NCBI GenBank assembly: GCA_003248395.1
Contig: QFNA01000006.1
Location: 1-64,000 of the forward strand
DNA length: 64,000 bases
Reading direction: 5' to 3'
From: Citromicrobium sp.
Lineage (GTDB): Bacteria > Pseudomonadota > Alphaproteobacteria > Sphingomonadales > Sphingomonadaceae
Shown here: piece by piece, positions 16,360 to 26,066 of the stretch
How positions within the stretch are numbered: the first letter of the stretch is position 1
How the letters are laid out: each line of letters begins with the position of its first letter
Made by a program: the position numbers and the translations under genes
The notes under the pieces: model-generated
What the model saw: only the letters and a program-made list of their open reading frames with translations
Database searches by the model: none
Told to the model about the DNA's origin: nothing

Positions 16360-17989
16360 GCGTTTCTTCGAAATCCTTCGGCGGTCCGTCGGGGATGCCC
16401 CACCATGCGACGATCAGCCCGAAGCCGACCACTGCCATCGTATACCACAGCCCCGCATAGGCGTTCCCGGTCATGGCCACGATGTAGCCGGCAATCAGCG
16501 GCAGGAAGCCGCCGAGGTATCCCGCGCCGATGTGATACGGGATCGACATCGAGCTGTAGCGGATCCTCGGCGGAAACATTTCGGACAGCAGCGCCGCGAC
16601 CGATCCATATGTCAATGCCGACAGCATGCCGAGAACCAGCAGGAGCGCGATGATCCCGACGATGCTCGTTATTGGCGGCGTCTGCCGGTCGAAATTGTAG
16701 CCTGCTGCTTCAAGCCATCCCTGCACGGTGGCCCGCCTGCTTGCCTCCGGAAGGCCGGCATAATCGTGGATTGATGGGCCGACCCGCAGGATTTTGTCCG
16801 TGGCTATCGGCAGGGTTTCGCTCGCCCGAATGTCGTAGGGCACGCCGAGCGAGGTGAGGTCCTGGAGGATGCGGCCACATTCGCTGGCCTGCACTTCTGC
16901 AAAGGGATCGTAAACACACGTGTCACCCTGCACTGTAACCGGTGCCGCTTCCGCGCTGGCCTTGAGACCAGGATTTGCAAGGGCCCCCATTCCCCAGAAA
17001 ACCGGAAACAGCAGGGCCAATGTCGCAGCCGCTCCGATAATGATCGGCTTCTTGCGACCGACACGATCGGACCATTTGCCGACAATGAGGTAGAACCCCA
17101 TCGCGATCGACCCCGCGATCAGCAGCATGAGCTCGACTAGCCCCTCGTCAACGCGCATCGGCCCGCGCAGGAAACTCAGGCCGGAAAAGAAGGCGGTGTA
17201 CCAGATCGTGGTCAGGATGCCGGTAATCCCGAACAGGGCGACGAAAATGCGCTTGCCATTGCCGGGATAGGTGAGGCTTTCCTTGAACGGATTGGCCGAT
17301 GTTTCGCCTGCCTCCTTCATTGCCTGAAAGACCGGGCTTTCGGACAGTTTCAGCCGCATCCACAACGAGATGGCCAGCAGCAGGATCGAGAGCAGGAACG
17401 GTATGCGCCAGCCCCACGCGGCAAAGGCCTCGGGCGGAATGAGCGCCCTGCAGACGAGGACGACGATGATCGAGAGAACGAAACCGCCGACGACGCTCGC
17501 CTGGATAAAGCTCGTGTAGAAGCCGCGCTTTTCCGGCGGGGCATGTTCGGCGACGTAGATAGCGGCGCCGCCATATTCCCCGCCCAGCGCCAGGCCTTGC
17601 AGGATGCGCAGACCGATCACGATGACCGGTGCAGCAAAGCCGATGCTCGTGGCGCTCGGGATCAATCCGACGCCAGCGGTCGCGATGCCCATCAAGGTCA
17701 CGGTCACGAGAAAGGTGTATTTACGACCCAGCCTGTCGCCCAGGAAACCGAAGAGGATGGCGCCCAGGGGGCGAAACCCGAACCCGACCGCAAATCCTGC
17801 CCAGACCAGAAGGATCTGCAGCGTCTCGTTGCCGCTGGGAAAGAAAGCGGCGCCGATCAGGCTGGCGAGTGTGCCGTAAATGAAAAAGTCGTACCATTCG
17901 AAGATGGTCCCCGCCGAACTGGCAGCAATGACCAAACGGATTTCCCTATCGGTCGGCTGGCGCTGTGCGATTGTTGCATCAGCGGTCAT
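16352..17989 (-). CDS. MFS transporter, MHS/ProP-like, with a large inserted loop
   Basis: 545 residues from the ATG at 17989 (MTADATIAQRQPTDREIRL). The metabolite:proton-symporter signature is clear: AGTIFEWYDFFIYGTLASL, the loop motif GDRLGRKYTF, and LQGLALGGEYGGAAIYVAEHAP. Such carriers import organic acids, osmolytes or sulfonates with protons. Between late helices lies an extra hydrophilic loop of about 110 residues with two cysteines (GDTCVYDPF, ASECGRIL), probably disulfide-linked in the periplasm. The frame continues open upstream of 17989, but that part overlaps the IscU-like gene and is not coding. It ends inside alr. The substrate is unknown. Confidence 0.88.
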   Translation of the reverse strand: MTADATIAQRQPTDREIRLVIAASSAGTIFEWYDFFIYGTLASLIGAAFFPSGNETLQILLVWAGFAVGFGFRPLGAILFGFLGDRLGRKYTFLVTVTLMGIATAGVGLIPSATSIGFAAPVIVIGLRILQGLALGGEYGGAAIYVAEHAPPEKRGFYTSFIQASVVGGFVLSIIVVLVCRALIPPEAFAAWGWRIPFLLSILLLAISLWMRLKLSESPVFQAMKEAGETSANPFKESLTYPGNGKRIFVALFGITGILTTIWYTAFFSGLSFLRGPMRVDEGLVELMLLIAGSIAMGFYLIVGKWSDRVGRKKPIIIGAAATLALLFPVFWGMGALANPGLKASAEAAPVTVQGDTCVYDPFAEVQASECGRILQDLTSLGVPYDIRASETLPIATDKILRVGPSIHDYAGLPEASRRATVQGWLEAAGYNFDRQTPPITSIVGIIALLLVLGMLSALTYGSVAALLSEMFPPRIRYSSMSIPYHIGAGYLGGFLPLIAGYIVAMTGNAYAGLWYTMAVVGFGLIVAWWGIPDGPPKDFEETHG

Positions 17990-18023
17990 GGCGTTCCCTC
18001 CCCCCACGAAATCGGAGGGCAGA

Positions 18024-18452
18024 TTAGCCCTCGTCTCGTTCCTTGGAAAGCGCGTCGAGCGCGGCCTTCCACGGGAGCATGATCGCGCCGTGACGTCCGG
18101 GAAAATCGCGCGCAGGCGCGAGAAGCTCGATATCGGGCCATTCGGGTCTTGCATCGCCTTGACCAAGCCAGGCGTCGAGCTGGTCGAGGACTGTATTGAG
18201 GTCTTGCAGATTGCGGTCAGCGACGTGGCGCGCGAATATCGCCGCTGCCGCCTGCCCCACGGCACAAGCCGAGACACGCAATCCGAGATTGTCGAAAGCG
18301 GCGTCTGCAGACAGCGCAATGACACTGCCGCAGGTGCGCGAGCGAGCCTCACCCTGCAGCGTTGCATCCAACTTGTACGGATAGGCGCCCAGTTCGACCG
18401 CGAGCGCGAGGAGGTCGGTGGAATACAGCGTATTCCGGCGTGGATCACTCAC
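18024..18452 (-). CDS. IscU/NifU-like iron-sulfur scaffold protein
   Basis: 142 residues from a GTG at 18452 that overlaps the cvpA stop. The NifU-N fold is recognisable by its cysteine positions: ARSRTCGSVIAL and RVSACAVGQAAAAIFARHV correspond to the first and second cluster-binding cysteines of IscU. The third cysteine of the classic scaffold is not visible: the equivalent segment reads PARDFPGRHGAIMLPWKAALDAL. This matches the shortened SufU/IscU-like proteins of Sphingomonadales, possibly involved in cluster assembly. A bona fide scaffold role is uncertain without the third cysteine. Confidence 0.8.
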   Translation of the reverse strand: MSDPRRNTLYSTDLLALAVELGAYPYKLDATLQGEARSRTCGSVIALSADAAFDNLGLRVSACAVGQAAAAIFARHVADRNLQDLNTVLDQLDAWLGQGDARPEWPDIELLAPARDFPGRHGAIMLPWKAALDALSKERDEG

Positions 18453-18982
18453 TCTGCATCGGCCTCGGCAGCTTCACGCTCGCCAAGCAATTGTGCGCGG
18501 CGTTCGGCAAGGACCTCGACCAGCGCCCGCGATCCGCTGTCAACCAGTTCATAGCTGCGGGCGGTGGTCATCCACACGGGACGGCCGCGATAATCCCATA
18601 CGCTGTCATAGCCGAGCACGAGCAGGGAGAAGCCGATGATGACGATGAGCATGCCCTTCAGGCCGCCAAACCCGAAGCCCAGAACGCGATCGATGGGGCC
18701 GAGGAAGGAGTCGCGCGAAACCTTGCCGACATTCGTCGCAATGACCTTCATCGCGGCATAGGGAATGAGAAGCAGCAGGGCAAAGGCGAGTACGCTGGTC
18801 GAAACGCCACCTCCGATGTAATCCTGCATTGCGAGTGTCAGAGGCGTATGCAGGAACCGGATCGCCATCACCGCCAGCAGCCACGCGGCCAGCGAGAGCA
18901 TTTCCTGCAAAAAGCCGCGCATGAAGCCGCCAATCGCGGCAACCGCGACTATCAGAAGTACAATGTAATCGAAGCCCGTCAT
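18449..18982 (-). CDS. cvpA: CvpA family membrane protein
   Basis: 177 residues starting MTGFDYIVLLIVAVAAIGGFMRGF, with four hydrophobic segments (about 5-25, 30-48, 63-85 and 100-122). The family's glycine-rich GFMRGFLQEM and DRVLGFGFGGLKGM motifs are both present. CvpA proteins are inner-membrane proteins linked to colicin V production and envelope maintenance, commonly found near purF or radA. Here the gene follows radA by 16 nt and overlaps the IscU-like gene by 4 nt, so the three probably form one transcript. The C-terminal tail is charged and Ala/Glu-rich. Confidence 0.9.
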   Translation of the reverse strand: MTGFDYIVLLIVAVAAIGGFMRGFLQEMLSLAAWLLAVMAIRFLHTPLTLAMQDYIGGGVSTSVLAFALLLLIPYAAMKVIATNVGKVSRDSFLGPIDRVLGFGFGGLKGMLIVIIGFSLLVLGYDSVWDYRGRPVWMTTARSYELVDSGSRALVEVLAERRAQLLGEREAAEADAE

Positions 18983-18998
18983 GATCCCGCAGCAACAT

Positions 18999-20366
18999 TT
19001 ATGCTGCGCGCATCACCCGGTCAACGAGGTTCGATAGCTGGCCCATCCCGGTGTAAGCGAGCGGACCTTCGCCGATCTTGGCATCGCTGGGTCCGAAGCC
19101 CTTGTCGAAACCCAGTTTTCCGGCCTCGCGCAGTCGCAATCCCGCATGTGCGACAGGCCTTATTTCGCCAGACAGACTGACTTCGCCAAGCCATACGCTC
19201 GATTCGGGGAGCGGTTTGTCGGCCATCGCGCTGATGAGTGCCGCGGCAACAGCGACATCGGCTGCCGGGTCGGATAATCGATAACCGCCTGCAACATTGA
19301 GATACACTTCGGCGGAACTGAAGTTCAGACCGCAGCGCGATTCGAGAACCGCGAGCAACATCGCCAGACGGCCATTGTCCCAACCCACCACTGCCCGGCG
19401 GGGCGTGGCCCCCGACTGCAGGCGCACGATCAGCGCCTGTATCTCGAGCAGGACCGGCCGCGTTCCCTCGATTGCCGGAAAGACTGCGCTGCCTGCCAGG
19501 GCTTGCTCCCGGCCCGACAGGAAGAGCATCGAAGGGTTCTCGACTTCCTCGAGCCCCTCACCCGCCATTGCGAAGACACCGATTTCGTCGACGGCACCGA
19601 ACCGGTTTTTGAGTGCGCGCAGAATGCGGTACTGGTGACTTCTTTCGCCCTCGAAACTCATCACGACATCAACCATGTGCTCCAGCACGCGCGGTCCGGC
19701 GATGTTGCCGTCTTTCGTGACGTGCCCGACCAGCACCAGGGCGACCTCGTTTTCCTTCGCATAGCGAATGAGTTCGAAGGCACATCCGCGTACCTGGCTC
19801 ACCGTCCCGGGCGCGCCTTCGATCGTGTCGGAATGCATTGTCTGGATGGAATCGATCACCAGGAGATCGGGCGGCGGCATCGAACCCAATGTCGTGAGGA
19901 TATCCCTGACGCCGGTCGCGGCCGCCAGCTTGACCGGCGCGTCGGACAGGCCCAGCCTGGCCGCCCGCATGCGCACCTGACCGGCGGCTTCTTCTCCGCT
20001 GACATAGACCGTTCCGCGACCGCTTCGCGCTACCTTTGCGGCAGCCTGTAACAGCAAGGTGGACTTTCCGATTCCCGGGTCGCCACCCATCAGGATGGCG
20101 CTGCCCGGGACGAGACCGCCGCCAAGGGCGCGGTCGAATTCCGACAGGCCGGTGCTTTGCCGAACGGGCATTTCCCCGGGCTTGTCCAGATCGACGAACT
20201 GGACCGTCTTCCCACCGCTCGACAGGTCGTGCTTCAGCGAAAACACCGTTGCAGGAGCATCCTCGACAAGTGTGTTCCACTCGGCACAGTCTGCACATTG
20301 CCCCTGCCAGCGATGAGAGACGCTGCCACAGGCCTGGCAGACATAGCGTTTCTTGGGTTTCGCCAT
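18999..20366 (-). CDS. radA: DNA repair protein RadA
   Basis: 455 residues from the ATG at 20366. The N-terminal zinc finger is CQACG...CADC. The RecA-like ATPase core has Walker A GDPGIGKS and Walker B LLVIDSIQTM, the RadA-specific KNRFG motif appears as LKNRFGAVDEIGVF, and the C-terminal Lon-protease-like domain ends in GPSDAKIGEGPLAYTG. RadA is a branch-migrating helicase-like protein in recombinational repair. The frame stays open far upstream, but that extension overlaps the divergent patatin gene and has no family match, so the zinc-finger start is preferred. Confidence 0.96.
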   Translation of the reverse strand: MAKPKKRYVCQACGSVSHRWQGQCADCAEWNTLVEDAPATVFSLKHDLSSGGKTVQFVDLDKPGEMPVRQSTGLSEFDRALGGGLVPGSAILMGGDPGIGKSTLLLQAAAKVARSGRGTVYVSGEEAAGQVRMRAARLGLSDAPVKLAAATGVRDILTTLGSMPPPDLLVIDSIQTMHSDTIEGAPGTVSQVRGCAFELIRYAKENEVALVLVGHVTKDGNIAGPRVLEHMVDVVMSFEGERSHQYRILRALKNRFGAVDEIGVFAMAGEGLEEVENPSMLFLSGREQALAGSAVFPAIEGTRPVLLEIQALIVRLQSGATPRRAVVGWDNGRLAMLLAVLESRCGLNFSSAEVYLNVAGGYRLSDPAADVAVAAALISAMADKPLPESSVWLGEVSLSGEIRPVAHAGLRLREAGKLGFDKGFGPSDAKIGEGPLAYTGMGQLSNLVDRVMRAA

Positions 20367-20438
20367 ACCCTCGCTGTTAACTGGAACATTACCGGAACGC
20401 AATTGCCAAATCACAGCGCGATGTGCACAAGACGAGCG

Positions 20439-22754
20439 ATGCGGCAGAAGGAACTCAGGATCGCGCTGGTCTGCTACGGCGGGGTCAGTCTGGCTGTCTA
20501 CATGCACGGTGTGACACGCGAATTGTGGCAACTTGCCAGGGCGAGCCGCGACTATCATTCCGGACAAGCGGCGCGAGACGGGGTCCATGCGGTCTATCTG
20601 GATCTGCTGTCGTCGATCGAACAGCAGAGCGGAGTTCGCCTGCGCATCATTCCCGACATCATGAGCGGGGCGAGTGCCGGCGGGATCAACGCCGTATTTC
20701 TGGCGCAGGCAATCCATTCCGGCCAGAGCATCGAGCCGCTGACCGATCTGTGGCTCGAAGTGGCCGATGTCGAAGTCCTGACCGACCCCGAAGCGAAGAT
20801 CAGGTGGACGGGCGGAAAAATCTGGGCGCAACCGATCGCCAGCTGGATACTGAATCGGCCGGGAAACGAAATTTCGCAGGAGGTCGCGCCGGAAACACGT
20901 GACGAAGTGCGCCGCAAGGTCTCGCACCTGATCCGGGGTCGGTGGTTCGAACCGCCGTTTTCCGGGATCGGGTTTTCGAAACTGCTCGAAAACGCGCTTT
21001 CCGCCATGGCTGAGACTGCGACTGAAGCACCGCTTCTTCCGCCAGGCCATCCGCTCGATCTGTATGTCACCGCGACCGATTTTCACGGGCATCTCGAGCT
21101 TCTTCGCCTCAACAGCCCCGCCGTTGTCGAAGACACCGAGCACCGGCTGCCGATAAGTTTTCGTCGCAAGACGCCGGCCATGGGCGGGCAGACGCTCGCA
21201 GATCCGCTGGAACTGGTCTTCGCAGCGCGCGCGACGGCGAGCTTTCCGGGCGCGTTCCCACCGCTCCGGGTCAGGGAGATCGATCGTCTGGCCGAGAAAA
21301 CCGGGCGAAAATGGCCCGGACGTTCGGAATTCCTTGAGCGCATAATGCCGATTCAATCGAGCCAGAGCGACGTCGAGGACGTGTCGCTCATCGATGGTTC
21401 GGTCCTCGTCAACAAGCCGTTCGGCGGAGCCATTTCAGCCCTTCGCGGTCGACCGGCACAGCGCGAAGTGGATCGCCGCTTCGTTTATGTCGATCCGCGG
21501 CCGGACCGGATCGCCGATCGACAGGATCGCAAAGCGCGGGACGTCGGTTTCTTTTCCGCCATCTTTGGGTCGCTCTCCACTCTGCCACGCGAACAGCCGA
21601 TCAGGGACAATCTCGAGCAGCTTCAGGAGCAGAGTCGCGAGGCCGAGCGCCTCACCCGCATCGTCGAATCCTTGCGACCCGAGGTCGAACGTGCGGTCGA
21701 AAAGCTGTTCGGGTTCACTCTTTTTCTCGACAAGCCCACCCCGCGCAGGCTGAAGGCATGGCGCCAGAAGGCGCAGCAGGCCGCCGCAGAGCAGGCGGGA
21801 TACGCGTTCAATTCCTACGCGCAGGCGAAGTTCACCGGGATCGTTTCGCGACTTTCACGTATGATCTGGGAAGCGGCGCCCGCGCTGAAGCTGGCGGACG
21901 CGACGCCAGTAGAGATGGCGCTTCGCGATGAACTGGAACGTCGTGGTCTGGGGTCGCTGGCCTTGCCGTCCGGCGGGGCGACCGGGGCAGCGATCACATT
22001 CTTTCGCCAGCACGATATCGGTTTTCGTATCAGAAGATTGCGATTGCTGGCCCGACGACTGGCGCGCGATTGGGAGGCCGATCCGGAAATTCCAGACGAC
22101 GCGCTCGAAACGGGTCGCGAGGCCGTTTACGATATTCTCGGCCTCTATTTCGAAAAGGAAGGCAAGGCTGCGCTCGGCGCGGAGTTCGAGGATATAGCCG
22201 ACGATGTGCTTGGTGATCCGGGAACGGTGCTGGACTTTATCGAGGACAAGCGGCTGCTTCCCGATATCGACGACCGCGCCGAAGCGATGCTTGCAGCCGC
22301 CATCGACCCTATGCCCGACAATCTCAAACGCAGGATGCTCTTCGCCTATCTCGGCTTCCCCTTTTACGACGTCGCGACGCTGCCCCTGCTGCGCAATGAA
22401 GGCCTGAGCGAATTCGACGCGGTCAAGGTCGATCGCATCAGCCCGGACGACGCCCGCAGCATTCGCGAAGGCGGCACGCGAGCGACATTGAGAGGCATCG
22501 AGTTCTACAATTTCGGGGCCTTTTTCAGCCGCGCTTACCGCGAAAATGACTATCTGTGGGGCCGGCTGCACGGCGCCGAGCGCATGATCGATCTGGTATG
22601 TTCGACCGTGGAAAGCTCGCCGGCAGACCTTGGCTGCCGCGATTTCAAACGGCGCGCGTTCCTCGCTGTTCTCGACGAAGAGCGTGAAGCGAAACGTTGC
22701 GACGCGCATCTGCTGGAACAGATCCGCAAGGAAGTACTCGAACGGCTGGACTAG
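20439..22754 (+). CDS. Large patatin-like phospholipase protein (TIGR03607-type)
   Basis: 771 residues from the ATG at 20439 (MRQKELRIALVCYGGVSLAVY); an ATG at 20421 would add six. The patatin hydrolase domain shows the oxyanion Gly loop (YGGVSLAVYMHGV), the nucleophile motif in PDIMSGASAGGINAVFLA and the catalytic Asp in DVSLIDGSVLVNKPFGGA. About 400 further residues are mostly helical and Arg/Glu-rich, as in this long alphaproteobacterial patatin family. Lipid acyl hydrolysis is inferred from the intact Ser/Asp dyad; the physiological substrate is unknown. It is divergent from radA (72 nt) and its stop abuts the dnaJ stop. Confidence 0.88.
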   Translation: MRQKELRIALVCYGGVSLAVYMHGVTRELWQLARASRDYHSGQAARDGVHAVYLDLLSSIEQQSGVRLRIIPDIMSGASAGGINAVFLAQAIHSGQSIEPLTDLWLEVADVEVLTDPEAKIRWTGGKIWAQPIASWILNRPGNEISQEVAPETRDEVRRKVSHLIRGRWFEPPFSGIGFSKLLENALSAMAETATEAPLLPPGHPLDLYVTATDFHGHLELLRLNSPAVVEDTEHRLPISFRRKTPAMGGQTLADPLELVFAARATASFPGAFPPLRVREIDRLAEKTGRKWPGRSEFLERIMPIQSSQSDVEDVSLIDGSVLVNKPFGGAISALRGRPAQREVDRRFVYVDPRPDRIADRQDRKARDVGFFSAIFGSLSTLPREQPIRDNLEQLQEQSREAERLTRIVESLRPEVERAVEKLFGFTLFLDKPTPRRLKAWRQKAQQAAAEQAGYAFNSYAQAKFTGIVSRLSRMIWEAAPALKLADATPVEMALRDELERRGLGSLALPSGGATGAAITFFRQHDIGFRIRRLRLLARRLARDWEADPEIPDDALETGREAVYDILGLYFEKEGKAALGAEFEDIADDVLGDPGTVLDFIEDKRLLPDIDDRAEAMLAAAIDPMPDNLKRRMLFAYLGFPFYDVATLPLLRNEGLSEFDAVKVDRISPDDARSIREGGTRATLRGIEFYNFGAFFSRAYRENDYLWGRLHGAERMIDLVCSTVESSPADLGCRDFKRRAFLAVLDEEREAKRCDAHLLEQIRKEVLERLD

Positions 22755-23879
22755 CTAGCCGCTGAAGGCAGTTCTCAACTTGTCGAAAAACGACTGGCTG
22801 TCCGGGCACTCGTCACCCGTTTCCAGTTCGCGGAACTGTTCGAGCAGTGCTTTCTGCTCCTTGGTGAGCTTGCGGGGCGTTTCGACAGCAATTTCGACGA
22901 CCATGTCGCCGCGTCCCCGCCCCTGAAGCACCGGCATGCCAGCCCCGCGCTGGCGCAATTGCTTGCCTGACTGGATCCCGGCGGGAATATCGAGCGAGAG
23001 TTCCTCACCGTCGATGCCGGGTATCTCGATCGATCCGCCGAGCGCAGCCGTGGTGAAACTGATCGGAACGCGCGTGGCCAAGGTGGTCCCCTCGCGCACG
23101 AAGATCGGGTGCGAACGGACATGCACGAAGATGTAGAGGTCCCCAGCGGGGGCGCCGTTAGGCCCCGCCTCGCCTTTACCAGACAAACGGATTCTCGTGC
23201 CGGTGTCGACGCCAGGCGGGATGTCGACCGAAAGGCGTTGCGGCAAATCGACAACGCCTTCGCCGCGACAATCGCGGCAAGGGCTGGTTATGACCTCGCC
23301 GCGCCCATGACAATTGGGGCATGGGCGCTCGACAACAAAAAAGCCCTGTTTGGCGCGGACATTCCCGCGCCCGCCGCACAAGTTGCAGCTTCGCGCTTGC
23401 GTTCCCGGTGTAGCGCCCGAACCATGACAGGTTTCGCAAGCCTGGCTTACTTCGATTTCTATTTCGGTCGATTTGCCATGAAACGCCTCGTCGAGACCGA
23501 TTTCCATGTCGTAGCGCAGATCTGCGCCGCGCCGAGCTCGGGCCCTGCCGCCGCCGGCAAACGAACTTCCGAAGATAGTCTCGAAAATATCGCCGATGTC
23601 GCCGAAGTCTGCTCCGGGATGGCCACCCCCGCCGCCACTCATGCCCTGTTTGAATGCGGCGTGTCCGAACCGATCATAGGCTGCACGTTTCTGCGGATCC
23701 TTCAGGCAATCATACGCCTCGGAGACCGCCTTGAACTTGGCCTCGTTATCCTTGCATCCCTGATTACGATCAGGGTGAAACTGCATGGCGAGCTTGCGAT
23801 ATGCGGACTTGATGGTCGCCCCGTCCGCATCACGGCTGACGCCTAGCTGCTCATAATAGTCGATTTCGGTCGCTGACAT
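22755..23879 (-). CDS. dnaJ: Chaperone protein DnaJ
   Basis: 374 residues from the ATG at 23879 (MSATEIDYYEQLGVSRDADG). The J domain has the HPD tripeptide (MQFHPDRNQG), followed by a Gly-rich linker (MSGGGGGHPGADFGDIGDIF). Four zinc-binding CxxCxGxG repeats are visible (CETCHGSG, CNLCGGRG, CPNCHGRG, CRDCRGEG), then two C-terminal substrate-binding domains. It stimulates DnaK ATPase and delivers clients. It lies 77 nt downstream of dnaK on the same strand and should share the heat-shock promoter. A start at 23927 is possible, but the extra residues are not conserved in the family. Confidence 0.96.
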   Translation of the reverse strand: MSATEIDYYEQLGVSRDADGATIKSAYRKLAMQFHPDRNQGCKDNEAKFKAVSEAYDCLKDPQKRAAYDRFGHAAFKQGMSGGGGGHPGADFGDIGDIFETIFGSSFAGGGRARARRGADLRYDMEIGLDEAFHGKSTEIEIEVSQACETCHGSGATPGTQARSCNLCGGRGNVRAKQGFFVVERPCPNCHGRGEVITSPCRDCRGEGVVDLPQRLSVDIPPGVDTGTRIRLSGKGEAGPNGAPAGDLYIFVHVRSHPIFVREGTTLATRVPISFTTAALGGSIEIPGIDGEELSLDIPAGIQSGKQLRQRGAGMPVLQGRGRGDMVVEIAVETPRKLTKEQKALLEQFRELETGDECPDSQSFFDKLRTAFSG

Positions 23880-23956
23880 GTCGTTCCCGTCCGCTGAAAG
23901 TCCGACCGCCACCGGCGCCTTGCGCACCAGTGGCGGTTCCAGATTTCATCAGCAGC

Positions 23957-25885
23957 CTAGTTCTTCGCGTCTTCGTCGACTTCGGAGAATTCGGCGTCAA
24001 CGACGTCTTCATCCGAAGCATTCTCGGCGCCAGCGTCACCTTGCGGCGCGTCTGCACCGGCACTCGCCTGCTCCTGCTCGTAAATCGACTGACCCATTTT
24101 CATCGCGCTTTGCGAGAGATCCTGCGCCTTGGCATTGATGTCGGAAGCATCATCGCCTTCGAGCGCAGTCTTGAGCGCAGCGACCTTTTCTTCCACCTCG
24201 CTCTTGAGCGATGCGTCGATCTTGTCGCCATGCTCCTCGAGCTGCTTCTCGGTGGCGTGAACAAGGCTATCCGCCTGGTTTCGCGCTTCGGCACCTTCGC
24301 GACGCTTCTTGTCCTCGTCGGCGAACTTTTCGGCGTCCTGCACCATCTGATCGATATCGGCATCGGAAAGACCGCCCGACGCCTGGATCTTGATCGTCTG
24401 CTCCTTGCCGGTGCCCTTGTCCTTGGCCGAAACATTCACGATGCCGTTGGCGTCGATATCGAAAGTGACCTCGATCTGCGGCACACCGCGCGGTGCTGGC
24501 GGGATGCCGACCAGGTCGAAATTGCCGAGCAGCTTGTTGTCCGCGGCCATCTCGCGCTCACCCTGAAAGACGCGGATCGTCACGGCCTGCTGATTATCCT
24601 CGGCCGTCGAATAGGTCTGCGACTTCTTCGTCGGGATTGTCGTGTTGCGATCGATCATCCGGGTGAATACGCCGCCGAGCGTTTCGATGCCGAGCGAAAG
24701 CGGCGTAACATCGAGCAGGAGGACATCCTTCACGTCACCCTGCAATACACCTGCCTGGATGGCAGCGCCCATGGCGACAACCTCGTCGGGATTGACCCCC
24801 GTGTGCGGCTTCTGACCGAAAAACTCTTCGACGACTTCGCGCACCTTGGGCATGCGAGTCATGCCGCCAACCAGCACCACCTCGTCAACGCCGCTCTTGT
24901 CGATACCCGCGTCGGCCAGTGCTTTCTTGCACGGCTCGAGCGTGCGCTTGACCAGATCGCCGACCAGCTGTTCCAGTTTCGACCGGCTGAGCGTTTCGAC
25001 CAGATGGAGGGGAGTCGAGGACCCGCCTTCCATGCGCGCGGTGATGAAGGGAAGATTGACTTCGGTCGACTGCGAGCTCGAGAGCTCGATCTTGGCTTTC
25101 TCAGCGGCTTCCTTGAGCCGCTGCAATGCAAGCTTGTCGGTCCGGAGATCCATGTTCTCCTTCTTCTTGAACTCGTCGGCCAGATATTCGACGATCGCGC
25201 TGTCGAAGTCTTCACCGCCGAGGAAGGTATCGCCATTGGTCGACTTCACCTCGAACACGCCGTCGCCGATTTCGAGGATGGACACGTCGAACGTGCCGCC
25301 ACCAAGGTCGTAGACTGCGATCGTCTTGCCGTCGTCCTTCTCGAGACCATAGGCGAGCGCAGCAGCAGTCGGTTCGTTGATGATGCGCAGGACTTCGAGA
25401 CCGGCAATCTGGCCGGCATCCTTAGTCGCCTGGCGCTGGGCATCATTGAAATATGCGGGGACCGTGATCACAGCCTGCGACACCGTCTCGCCGAGATAAC
25501 TCTCGGCAGTTTCCTTCATCTTCTGGAGAATGAAAGCCGAAATCTGGCTGGGCGAATAATCTTCGCCACCGGCCTGAACCCATGCGTCGCCATTCTTGCC
25601 CTTGACGATCGTGTAAGGGACCAGTTCGGTATCCTTCTTGGTCACCGGATCATCGAAACGACGACCGATCAGGCGCTTCACTGCAAACACAGTATTGTCA
25701 GGATTGGTGACGGCCTGCCTCTTGGCCGGCTGCCCGATCAGGCGCTCGCCATCCTTGGTGAACGCGACGATCGAAGGCGTGGTGCGTGCACCTTCGGAAT
25801 TCTCGATAACCTTGGGTTTTCCACCATCCATTACAGCAACGCAGCTGTTGGTTGTGCCGAGGTCGATACCGATTACTTTAGCCAT
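23957..25885 (-). CDS. dnaK: Chaperone protein DnaK (Hsp70)
   Basis: 642 residues from the ATG at 25885 ([20 protein letters not shown]). The ATPase domain has phosphate-1 [42 protein letters not shown] and [17 protein letters not shown]. The substrate domain carries [17 protein letters not shown], and the C-terminus ends in the acidic [11 protein letters not shown] tail. It is the core of the DnaK-DnaJ-GrpE folding machine. A near-consensus alphaproteobacterial RpoH promoter lies about 100 nt upstream. No CIRCE operator is visible there, although hrcA is present about 5 kb away. Confidence 0.97.
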   Translation of the reverse strand: MAKVIGIDLGTTNSCVAVMDGGKPKVIENSEGARTTPSIVAFTKDGERLIGQPAKRQAVTNPDNTVFAVKRLIGRRFDDPVTKKDTELVPYTIVKGKNGDAWVQAGGEDYSPSQISAFILQKMKETAESYLGETVSQAVITVPAYFNDAQRQATKDAGQIAGLEVLRIINEPTAAALAYGLEKDDGKTIAVYDLGGGTFDVSILEIGDGVFEVKSTNGDTFLGGEDFDSAIVEYLADEFKKKENMDLRTDKLALQRLKEAAEKAKIELSSSQSTEVNLPFITARMEGGSSTPLHLVETLSRSKLEQLVGDLVKRTLEPCKKALADAGIDKSGVDEVVLVGGMTRMPKVREVVEEFFGQKPHTGVNPDEVVAMGAAIQAGVLQGDVKDVLLLDVTPLSLGIETLGGVFTRMIDRNTTIPTKKSQTYSTAEDNQQAVTIRVFQGEREMAADNKLLGNFDLVGIPPAPRGVPQIEVTFDIDANGIVNVSAKDKGTGKEQTIKIQASGGLSDADIDQMVQDAEKFADEDKKRREGAEARNQADSLVHATEKQLEEHGDKIDASLKSEVEEKVAALKTALEGDDASDINAKAQDLSQSAMKMGQSIYEQEQASAGADAPQGDAGAENASDEDVVDAEFSEVDEDAKN

Positions 25886-25984
25886 GGTTTCCCCATCTGT
25901 TTCAATTCGTTGGACACCGCGCACTTGGCTTCCCTTTTCCGGCAAAGCCCGTCGGCGGCTCAATAGGAACGGTGTGTTACCGGG

Positions 25985-26018
25985 GCGATATAGGTTCGCT
26001 TTCGCTTGGCACAAGGGA
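25985..26018 (-). promoter_or_regulatory. Heat-shock (RpoH/sigma-32) promoter of dnaK
   Basis: On the minus strand CTTG (26015-26012) is followed after 17 nt by CCTATATCG (25994-25986). The alphaproteobacterial RpoH consensus is CTTG, 16-18 nt, CYTATNTNNG, so both boxes and the spacing fit well. Transcription would start roughly 90 nt before the dnaK ATG. It lies in the 181-nt gap shared with the divergent PCuAC gene. Confidence 0.75.
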
Positions 26019-26066
26019 CACCCAACGCTAGATTCTTCCCCGGATATCGAGGAGGGAAACAGACCC

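Noticed and set aside
17990..18448. N-terminal extension of the MFS transporter frame
   Set aside because: It overlaps the IscU-like gene in another frame. The MHS carrier start is at MTADATIAQ.
20367..21356. N-terminal extension of the radA frame
   Set aside because: It overlaps the patatin gene and RadA homologues begin at the zinc finger, so the ATG at 20366 is used.
23930..25966. A 678-codon plus-strand frame opposite dnaK
   Set aside because: dnaK is unmistakable on the minus strand. The antisense frame has no start signal or family feature.
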